A stretch of DNA of 5,344 bases from positions 1 through 5,344 of the forward strand of contig JAHDRO010000102.1 of NCBI GenBank assembly GCA_018433265.1, written 5' to 3'. The stretch's first letter is position 1, and each line of letters opens with the position of its first letter. This DNA is from Bacteroidales bacterium (GTDB lineage: Bacteria > Bacteroidota > Bacteroidia > Bacteroidales > UBA932). Of this stretch, positions 1 to 5,344 are shown piece after piece. The notes under the pieces are model-generated. The model was not told the DNA's origin. It saw only the letters and a program-made list of their open reading frames with translations, and did not search any database. The translations under genes were made by a program, and so were the position numbers.

Positions 1-2
1 CT

Positions 3-92
3 TTGCAAGGAATGACACCCGAAGAAGCAGAAATTGAATATGTCAAAAACCCCGGATTTTCTACTTTTGAACTGTCCGAAAAATGGGAGTAG
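3..92 (+). CDS. C-terminal tail of a probable IS3-type transposase (partial, enters from left)
   Basis: The frame starting at base 3 is open from the left edge to a TAG at 90-92 and encodes 29 residues, beginning LQGMTPEEAEIEYVKNP and ending FELSEKWE. A leucine two residues before a G-M-T-P-E-E turn, shortly before the stop, resembles the extreme C-terminus of IS3-family OrfB transposases (rve integrase fold), where an 'RPH.aLgg.TP.e' motif closes the protein. The RPH part would lie outside the window, so the assignment is an inference from a short tail; an unrelated protein cannot be excluded. The last 47 bases, including the stop, are repeated immediately downstream, so the element's right end probably lies close by. 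Confidence 0.45.
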   Translation: MQGMTPEEAEIEYVKNPGFSTFELSEKWE

Positions 93-142
93 GGCAAAAC
101 CCCGAATTTTCTACTTTTGAACTGTCCGAAAAATGGGAGTAG
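46..142. repeat. Two-copy tandem direct repeat, 50-bp period, over a transposase tail
   Basis: Bases 46-92 and 96-142 are the same 47-bp segment apart from one substitution (G at 55, A at 105). They are separated by three bases, giving a 50-bp period. Each copy encodes NP(G/E)FSTFELSEKWE followed by TAG. Because 50 is not a multiple of three, only the first copy is in frame with the incoming gene. Similarity decays just beyond the stop codon. This fits a duplicated insertion-sequence right end or a replication-slippage duplication. Two copies only, so it is not a CRISPR array. Confidence 0.9.
112..119 (+). promoter_or_regulatory. Possible Bacteroidota -7 box (TAnnTTTG) upstream of the outer-membrane protein gene
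   Basis: TACTTTTG matches the Bacteroidota -7 consensus TAnnTTTG exactly and lies about 70 bp before the ATG at 189. The same octamer occurs at 62-69 in the first repeat copy. No TTTG -33 box is visible at the usual distance, and the octamer also encodes part of the transposase tail, so it may be chance. If real, it would be an outward promoter from an insertion-sequence end driving the downstream gene. Confidence 0.2.
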
Positions 143-188
143 TGCAATAAATTAAATAATTTCATTTAATATTTTTTATAGAATAACC

Positions 189-2582
189 ATGAAAAAAAGC
201 TGTATTTGTATTTCTTTATTGCTGTGCATTAATGTAATGGCTCAACCAGCCAAAAATATGAAATTTCAGCTCAAGGGTTTGGTTTTATCTTCTGAAACCG
301 GTACACCTATTCAATCTGCCGTAGTGTTTGTAATTGATGAAAAAGGAGATACCATCAACTATACAATCACCAGCTCTGTTGGCGCATTCCTCACTTCGAC
401 AAAGAGCGCAGGAAGGTATTTACTGAAATTTTCAGCAATGAGTTATAAGGAGGACTCGTTATTTGTTTCTGTTATAGAGGGGATTAATGATATTGGCGTT
501 GTAAAACTCTCAGAAGGAAGGGAACTGGATGCAGTAAAAGTATTTGCCCGAAAATATATAATGAAAGAAGAGGTTGACCGGCTCATATATGATGTTACAA
601 AAGACACAAATGCCCATAAAGTTAAAATGATGGATATAATGAAGAAGATTCCGTTTATAAAAGTAAAGGGGAGCGATGGAAAATTAAAATATCTCAGTGA
701 CGATATTGAAACAATCTACATTAACGGCAGACCTAATGAGATGATTAACGGTGACAGACAGTACCCGATGAAATTTATCAAAGGAGATGTAATGAAAACC
801 ATTGAAATTATTTTACCGGGTACTAAGGATAATCCGGGAGATATCCCGATTATAAACATAAACCTAGCCAGAGATCTGCCAAACGGATTTGTAGGAGAAT
901 TAAATACTAATGCAAGTAATAATGTTTCATTAGGTGGAGATGCCGATTTTATAGTAAAAGCTTCAAAACTCTACTTTTCATTAAATTATGGTATTGATTA
1001 TTTAAATAAACAAAAAACTGAAAATACAACTGAAAAGAATTTTCTCACTGCTGAATTGCCAATAAAAAGCCAGATTAATCAGTCTGTTTTATGGAACAAT
1101 AATCTGTCTCACAATCTTTTGGCTGGAGTTACTTATGCTCCCAACAAAAAAGATATTTTTAAAATAGCTTTTTCTACAAATCTTTCGAATGGGCACAATT
1201 TCGTTAACTCTAATTCAGAATCGTATGATTTGCAGAACAATATTACTTTTTCTACCACCAGTAATTCAACAAATAGAAATTCCTCTACCCCCAAGTTAAA
1301 TGGCATATTCAGTTATAACAGAAAATTGGATGATAATAACGGACAATTGACTTTTAATATGAATCTGACGAATAGCCTCTCTGTTTCAGATTATATTCTA
1401 GCTAACAATATCAACACAAACGATTACTCTGAGATCAATTCTCTTGACAGCACATCAACATTAAACTTCAATGCGACAATTAACTTAAGAAAAACCGTTA
1501 AAAAAGTGCATTCATTTATATATTTAGCAAGCTATACCGAAAGGAGGTATAATAACTATTCTTTATTGAGTAGTTATGCCGAGGATGTAAATAATGGATT
1601 AAATTATAACCAAAAGATTTTAAGCGCAAGTGTAGATTACTCATTAAAACTCAAGAAGTTCTCTTTTAAATCTGTTATAGCACTTGAAAACAATACAAAT
1701 AAGGGGAATTTTATAAATAACGGGATCATCTCCAAACTTGATTATAACGAATTTGCGATTTTCCCGTTAATTAATATTGTTTACAATATTCCAAGAAAAA
1801 TAAGGTTCGGAGTATCATATATAGGTAGACCTTTCAGACCTAGTGTTAATTATTTAAATCCCTTTATTGATAATAGCGATCCGAAAAATTTATTTAAAGG
1901 CAATCCTTATTTAAAGTCAAATTATGTTCATATGTTTAGCGCAAAAGCAAGCAAACGAATTGGGAACAATCTTGATATCGGCCTTGTGTATTCAACCTCT
2001 TATACAAACAATGCAATCGAATACATTTCCACAATAGATAATACCGGAATTAGTACAAGTACTTATGAAAATATTGGGAAAAAGTTCATACAAAAAATTT
2101 CAGGAAATCTTTCATTTTTTAAAAATTGGCTTTGGATTGTATGCTCTGGAGGATATAATGTTTCAAATTATGTTAATAATGAATCCGGTGAAAGAAATGA
2201 GGCACGGGGATTTAATTTTACTTTTAATGGTACATTTGATATAAGTAATTCGACGGTTCTGGAAATTTCATATAATCTTATTCCTTCAAATTCTGCCCAA
2301 ATGAAGAAAACTACTTATTATTCATCAACTTCTCTAAATTTATCTCAAACTATCATAAAGGATAAGTTATTTATGAATTTATTCATTAATGACCCACTGA
2401 GAAATCATAAATATAAATCCAAAATAATCGGGAATGATGAGTATACTATGACTACAAGAAATGAACAGCTTGGCAGAATTGTCGGAATATCTCTGAGGTG
2501 GAACTTTGGGCACCTTAAGGATCAAACAGGTAAAATAATACAACCAGGAACCCCTGATGATCTAAAAGTTCCTGAAATTTAA
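189..2582 (+). CDS. TonB-dependent-receptor-like outer-membrane beta-barrel protein
   Basis: This encodes a 797-residue outer-membrane protein of the TonB-receptor-like type. Residues 1-19 form a signal peptide (MKKS, then a hydrophobic stretch ending VMAQ). There is no lipobox, since the cysteines at 5, 7 and 13 lack the small-residue context. Residues about 26-108 look like a carboxypeptidase-regulatory-like beta-sandwich (GLVLSSETGTPIQSAVV, then a GAFLTS strand and a YLLKFSAMSYK strand). Residues about 115-230 resemble a plug domain, with I-Y-I-N-G-R-P at 176-182 and EIILPGTKDNPGD at 206-218. The rest alternates polar, aromatic and Asn-rich strands like an outer_membrane_beta-barrel_3 domain, closing with GISLRWNFG near 766-774 and a short hydrophilic tail. 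The length is normal for the family. The ATG at 189 is the only start giving a signal peptide; no Shine-Dalgarno is seen. No SusD-like lipoprotein gene follows, so a glycan-uptake pairing is not supported. The ligand is unknown. The gene is visibly more A+T-rich and Asn-rich than the comM-like gene. Confidence 0.85.
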   Translation: MKKSCICISLLLCINVMAQPAKNMKFQLKGLVLSSETGTPIQSAVVFVIDEKGDTINYTITSSVGAFLTSTKSAGRYLLKFSAMSYKEDSLFVSVIEGINDIGVVKLSEGRELDAVKVFARKYIMKEEVDRLIYDVTKDTNAHKVKMMDIMKKIPFIKVKGSDGKLKYLSDDIETIYINGRPNEMINGDRQYPMKFIKGDVMKTIEIILPGTKDNPGDIPIININLARDLPNGFVGELNTNASNNVSLGGDADFIVKASKLYFSLNYGIDYLNKQKTENTTEKNFLTAELPIKSQINQSVLWNNNLSHNLLAGVTYAPNKKDIFKIAFSTNLSNGHNFVNSNSESYDLQNNITFSTTSNSTNRNSSTPKLNGIFSYNRKLDDNNGQLTFNMNLTNSLSVSDYILANNINTNDYSEINSLDSTSTLNFNATINLRKTVKKVHSFIYLASYTERRYNNYSLLSSYAEDVNNGLNYNQKILSASVDYSLKLKKFSFKSVIALENNTNKGNFINNGIISKLDYNEFAIFPLINIVYNIPRKIRFGVSYIGRPFRPSVNYLNPFIDNSDPKNLFKGNPYLKSNYVHMFSAKASKRIGNNLDIGLVYSTSYTNNAIEYISTIDNTGISTSTYENIGKKFIQKISGNLSFFKNWLWIVCSGGYNVSNYVNNESGERNEARGFNFTFNGTFDISNSTVLEISYNLIPSNSAQMKKTTYYSSTSLNLSQTIIKDKLFMNLFINDPLRNHKYKSKIIGNDEYTMTTRNEQLGRIVGISLRWNFGHLKDQTGKIIQPGTPDDLKVPEI

Positions 2583-2609
2583 TTGCAATTATTGAAAAAA
2601 CTCTCGGCA

Positions 2610-2630
2610 AGTTAAGTTTTTTGCTTAACT
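2610..2630. terminator. Weak hairpin in the convergent gap, possible terminator
   Basis: AGTTAAG at 2610-2616 pairs with CTTAACT at 2624-2630 across a TTTTTTG loop, a 7-bp A+T-rich stem starting 28 bp after the stop of the outer-membrane protein gene. The position suits a terminator between convergent genes, but the stem is weak and is not followed by a clean T-run, so this is tentative. The rest of the gap (2631-2809) shows no convincing gene. Confidence 0.3.
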
Positions 2631-2809
2631 CTTTGTCCATGCTAAGTTATAAATTCCAAAGGTTTGAAAAGCCCAGAAGAGTAACGATAATAAGTTGAAT
2701 CTTTTTCATGGCACAACAGCATTGAATAAAACAACAATGATGCCGTAATTGTTTGTAAGTCAGACAAAAATGAACTGATGTGTCCAAAGAACTAAACTTC
2801 TATTATTTG

Positions 2810-4081
2810 TTACTTGATAATTTTTGCCATTTCCCATGCTTTAACATGTTTTATCCCATTATTTGATGGCAAAGATATGTCGTCAAGAGATACAACCATT
2901 TTTTCGTAATTATCATGGATGGCCTCCAATGGAGCGTATTCTCGCTGAGCGGTCTGTTCGTCCGATAAAAGATAGGCACTTTGTATATAGATAATTCGGT
3001 CGCTCTTTTTCGCTACAAAATCAATCTCTTTTTCCCTGAGGGTCCCTACAAATACATCATAACCTGCTCTGCAGAGCTCTAGATAAACAAGATTCTCGAG
3101 TTTGTATCCTAATCCGTAACCAAAACCTGGGTAAAGGTAATTTTTAAATGAAAGGTCATTGATATAGTATTTACAATTACCTGATATTATATCTTTTCCC
3201 TTTATATCAAAGCGCTCTGTTTTGTGTATCAAAAAAGTGTCCTCAATGTAACCGATATAATTTGAAATCGTGTCGTATGTGGTTTTTCGGTTATTGCTCT
3301 TGAAAAAATTAACGATATTTGGTATTGAGATGAGGTTTGAGGCATTATTTACAAGATAGACAAAAATATCTTCCAGTAACTTCGGGTCCTTGATATTGTG
3401 TCGCTGTATTATATCTCTCAAAAGTACTGTATCTTTTATGGCCGATATATAGTTACGCTTTGTTTCATCGTTAGGCAGGACAAATAACTCAGGAAGGGCA
3501 CCACTCTCCAGATATTCGATAAAACTTTGTTTCGAAATATCTTTTTTCGTTATACCCGCATATTCGTTGAAACTGAAGGGGAATATTTCAAAACTTACAT
3601 AACGCCCGGAGAGGAGCGTAGCCAATTCCCCCGATAACATTTTGGAGTTAGAACCGCTTAAAAAGATTTCATAGCTATTCACAAAATCCTGAGAAAGTGA
3701 ATTGACAAAATGCTCCCATCCGTCTATATTTTGAACTTCATCAAAAAACAGCCAGACTTTTTTTTCAGGATTCAATTTTTCCTTATATAACTTCAGTAAA
3801 ACCTCAAGATCTTTATAATCCCTTATAAAATCGAAATCGGTGAACTCTTTGTTACTATAAAATATATTTTGGGGCTTTATTCCACCCTCAATAAGTCTGT
3901 TTGCTATTTGCCTGAGTAAATAACTTTTCCCGGTTCTCCTTTGACCGACAAGGACTTTGATTAATTTATTCCCGGTATAATCAAAGATTTTATCGGTATA
4001 ATCTTTTCTTATAAAACCTAATTCCGGAACATTGCCATTCCAGAAATTGTACTTCTCTAGAGCTGCGAAATATTCTTCCAT
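2810..4081 (-). CDS. AAA_14/DUF4143-type ATP-binding protein
   Basis: This 423-residue protein is full length for the AAA_14-DUF4143 family of Bacteroidota and archaeal ATPases, whose cellular role is not established. Residues 40-200 form a P-loop ATPase domain: Walker A GQRRTGKS at 46-53, Walker B WLFFDE at 110-115, a sensor-1-like FLSGSNSK at 140-147, and LSGRY at 158-161. Residues about 220-290 look like a helical or winged-helix linker. The C-terminal part (about 300-423) resembles a PD-(D/E)XK nuclease fold, with LENLVYLEL (E329), KEIDF (D354) and YIQSAY (Q367). The usual E-x-K is replaced by Q-x-x-Y, which occurs in this subfamily and suggests the nuclease site may be inactive. The protein is predicted cytoplasmic, with no signal or membrane segment. 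The ATG at 4081 gives the expected N-terminus, but the sequence around it is duplicated 40 bp upstream, where a second ATG at 4121 is out of frame. No Shine-Dalgarno is visible. The gene stands alone. Confidence 0.88.
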   Translation of the reverse strand: MEEYFAALEKYNFWNGNVPELGFIRKDYTDKIFDYTGNKLIKVLVGQRRTGKSYLLRQIANRLIEGGIKPQNIFYSNKEFTDFDFIRDYKDLEVLLKLYKEKLNPEKKVWLFFDEVQNIDGWEHFVNSLSQDFVNSYEIFLSGSNSKMLSGELATLLSGRYVSFEIFPFSFNEYAGITKKDISKQSFIEYLESGALPELFVLPNDETKRNYISAIKDTVLLRDIIQRHNIKDPKLLEDIFVYLVNNASNLISIPNIVNFFKSNNRKTTYDTISNYIGYIEDTFLIHKTERFDIKGKDIISGNCKYYINDLSFKNYLYPGFGYGLGYKLENLVYLELCRAGYDVFVGTLREKEIDFVAKKSDRIIYIQSAYLLSDEQTAQREYAPLEAIHDNYEKMVVSLDDISLPSNNGIKHVKAWEMAKIIK

Positions 4082-4139
4082 ACTCGAATATGTTTGTGTA
4101 AATATAAAAATATTCTTTCATACTCGAAAATATTGTTTG
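4071..4139. repeat. Imperfect 40-bp-period duplication over the ATPase start codon
   Basis: Bases 4071-4088 and 4111-4128 are identical at 17 of 18 positions, and similarity continues with a small gap to about 4097 and 4139 (both end GTTTG). On the - strand each copy holds an ATG followed by (A/G)AAGAATAT, so the start codon and the first codons of the ATPase are present twice. A 40-bp period shifts the frame. The upstream ATG at 4121 therefore opens a separate 43-codon frame that overlaps the true gene start and stops at 3990. Confidence 0.8.
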
Positions 4140-4168
4140 AGAGCTTCCATATTTTCGTGAAAAAGTAA

Positions 4169-4291
4169 AGTCGTACTTTAGATATTCATGAAATAATTGC
4201 TTATATAGGGTATTCAGAGTCTCAGCACTCATTGTCATATTGGCGTACAACTTCAGGATACGAAGTAGATGCAGTTATTGGGAATGCCCAG
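4169..4291 (+). pseudogene. C-terminal fragment of a second DUF4143-family ATPase
   Basis: On the + strand, the frame opening after a stop at 4166-4168 reads IHEIIAYIGYSESQHSLSYW and then RTTSGYEVDAVIGNAQ. This matches the DUF4143 C-terminal pattern 'hEi.AY..Y......lsYWRt.sGyEVDfvig', the nuclease-like core of AAA_14 ATPases. The frame upstream of the stop has FESF (4136-4147), which may be a displaced piece of the preceding 'FE.FI.hE' motif, so the remnant may begin at 4136 with an in-frame stop or small insertion. The ATPase domain is absent, and so is the expected E-V-K after VIGN. The fragment is of a different subfamily from the intact ATPase next to it (WR..SGYEVD versus LREKEIDF) and points the other way, so it is not a simple duplicate. 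It fuses in frame to the transposase scrap that follows. Confidence 0.65.
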
Positions 4292-4395
4292 GTTCTGGAA
4301 CAAATGCTTCAAAAAGAGATGGATGCTCACCTTGGATACGAAAAGAACGATGTTTCCGGGAATAACACAGGTAATTCAAGGAATGGGAGTTTTCA
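4292..4395 (+). pseudogene. N-terminal fragment of an IS256-family (Mutator-type) transposase
   Basis: The + strand frame continues VLEQMLQKEMDAHLGYEK, then a Gly/Asn-rich stretch and GNSRNGSFQK. The EMD.HLGYEK....G...GNSRNG signature is diagnostic of the N-terminal region of IS256-family (Mutator-type, Transposase_mut) proteins, which are normally about 400 residues. Only about 35 residues remain: the start and the whole DDE catalytic domain are missing. The left side is joined in frame to the DUF4143 fragment, with the break near 4289-4294. The right side runs into the antisense 3' end of the comM-like gene near 4388-4400. It is a dead remnant, and no inverted repeat is recognisable. Confidence 0.8.
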
Positions 4396-5344
4396 GAAAT
4401 TTTCCATTCCTCTGTACTGTATAGCTTCTGCAAGGTGGATTGTGGTTATGTATTCTGAATGGTCGAGGTCTGCGATTGTTCGAGCAACTTTTAAAATTTT
4501 ATGATAGCCTCGGGCGGAGAGATTCATTTTGTCAATGGCTGTTGAAAGTAGTTTTTGTTCACTTCTGCCGAGTTTGCAGTATGCTCTTATATCAGCAGTA
4601 CTCATTTGTGCGTTAGTGTTAATTCTGCCTTTAAAGCGTTTTTGCTGGAGCTCTCTTGCTGCTGTGACCCGTTTTTTGATTGAAGATGAAGATTCGGCAG
4701 GTTCATCAATCAAAAGTCTTTCGCTGGGAATAGGATTGACCTCAATTTTCATATCAATTCTGTCGAGCATTGGCCCTGATATTTTTAAAAGATAGTGATT
4801 TATTGCGTAGGGAGTACAAATGCACTTGTCTCCCGGCTGGCCATAAAAACCGCAGGGGCATGGGTTCATGGAGGCAACGAACATAAAATTACAAGGATAT
4901 ACATATTTGTATTTGAGTCTTGAAATTGATATAACTCTTTCTTCCATTGGCTGGCGAAGAACCTCAAGTACAGAACGTGAAAATTCCGGCAACTCGTCCA
5001 GATAAAGTACTCCATTGTGAGCAAGTGACACTTCTCCGGGTTGGGCGGAAGCCCCTCCGCCTGTCATGGCATATAATGATGTGGAATGATGCGGGGAGCG
5101 GAAGGGACGTTCTTTAATTAATCCGTTAAATGAATTTCCGCTCCCCGCCACTGAGTATATTATACTTGTTTCCAATGATTCATTTCTGTTCATTGGTGGA
5201 AGTATGCCGGCAAGTGCTTTGGCCATTAGACTTTTGCCCGAACCGGGTGCTCCACAAAGGAGTATGTTATGTCCTCCACTTGCTGCTATTTCAAGTCCTC
5301 TTTTAGCACTCTCTTGACCCTTTATATCTGAAAAATCGGGAATA
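4393..5344 (-). CDS. comM: ComM/YifB-family Mg-chelatase-like AAA+ ATPase (partial, 5' end outside window)
   Basis: The frame is open to the right edge, so the ATG at 5226 is internal; 316 residues are visible of a family usually near 500-510, leaving the N-terminal Lon-protease-like domain outside. Landmarks, counted from the first visible codon: DFSDIKGQ at 3-10; Walker A GAPGSGKS at 31-38 (5230-5253); RPFRSPHHS; GGGASAQPGEVSLAHNG then LYLDELPEF (Walker B, D116/E117); sensor 1 in ASMNPCPCGFYG; a four-cysteine cluster (162, 164, 174, 176); GPMLDRID with a candidate arginine finger (R195); and SARGYHKILKVARTIADL (sensor 2, R278) in the Mg_chelatase_C domain. Family knowledge: ComM is a hexameric helicase that promotes branch migration during integration of transforming DNA; other members are less well studied. 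The end is unusual: EAIQYR is followed by GMENF and a stop, whereas relatives usually continue 'sLDR..W'. The last codons may come from the abutting IS256 debris. Confidence 0.92.
   Translation of the reverse strand, partial: IPDFSDIKGQESAKRGLEIAASGGHNILLCGAPGSGKSLMAKALAGILPPMNRNESLETSIIYSVAGSGNSFNGLIKERPFRSPHHSTSLYAMTGGGASAQPGEVSLAHNGVLYLDELPEFSRSVLEVLRQPMEERVISISRLKYKYVYPCNFMFVASMNPCPCGFYGQPGDKCICTPYAINHYLLKISGPMLDRIDMKIEVNPIPSERLLIDEPAESSSSIKKRVTAARELQQKRFKGRINTNAQMSTADIRAYCKLGRSEQKLLSTAIDKMNLSARGYHKILKVARTIADLDHSEYITTIHLAEAIQYRGMENF

Noticed and set aside
46..142. Short CRISPR array
   Set aside because: Only two adjacent copies with a 3-bp gap, and the repeat contains a protein-coding tail; there are no spacers and no cas genes.
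2581..2590. Perfect 10-bp palindrome AATTGCAATT at the outer-membrane protein stop
   Set aside because: Short A+T-rich palindromes are expected by chance here, and there is no second half-site or spacing that suggests an operator.
2771..2790. TGAACTG...GTCC sequence resembling part of the 50-bp repeat (TGAACTGTCC)
   Set aside because: Only the heptamer TGAACTG matches without a gap; too short to call a second insertion-sequence end.
3990..4250. 86-codon open frame on the - strand overlapping the ATPase start
   Set aside because: Its 3' part is the ATPase coding sequence read in another frame and its 5' part is antisense to the DUF4143 fragment. It is noteworthy only because the 40-bp duplication gives it an internal ATG at 4121.
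4396..4504. Extension of the IS256/DUF4143 mosaic frame past 4395
   Set aside because: After GNSRNGSFQK the translation no longer resembles a transposase and is simply antisense to comM.
4529..4795. 88-codon open frame on the + strand
   Set aside because: It lies wholly antisense to the conserved C-terminal half of the comM-like gene and its translation shows no recognisable family; it is a shadow frame.

Overview
The window looks like a piece of a Bacteroidota chromosome (probably Bacteroidales/Marinilabiliales-like). Evidence: an A+T-rich outer-membrane beta-barrel protein with an N-terminal carboxypeptidase-regulatory-like domain, an AAA_14/DUF4143-type ATPase typical of that phylum, and starts without a Shine-Dalgarno sequence. 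Taxonomy is inferred from protein style only.

Layout, left to right. Bases 3-92 are the last codons of a gene entering from the left, probably an IS3-type transposase. Its final ~47 bp are repeated once in tandem (period 50 bp). Next, on the + strand, is a complete 797-aa TonB-dependent-receptor-like outer-membrane protein (189-2582). A 227-bp convergent gap follows, with a weak hairpin. On the - strand is a complete 423-aa AAA_14/DUF4143 ATPase (2810-4081), whose start region is duplicated with a 40-bp period. The 311-bp gap 4082-4392 is a graveyard: on the + strand it holds a C-terminal scrap of a second, different DUF4143 ATPase, joined in frame to an N-terminal scrap of an IS256-family transposase. 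That scrap runs directly into the 3' end of a comM/yifB-like Mg-chelatase-family ATPase gene (- strand, 4393 to the right edge, 5' end outside the window).

The genes do not form an evident pathway or operon. The outer-membrane protein faces the ATPase gene convergently; the ATPase and comM are co-oriented but separated by the debris. The best reading is a core gene (comM) whose downstream side has been a landing site for insertion sequences and ATPase-type accessory genes. I found no convincing new multi-gene system. The points most worth checking are the mosaic junctions at 4136-4400, the duplicated start region of the ATPase, and the duplicated transposase tail at 46-142.
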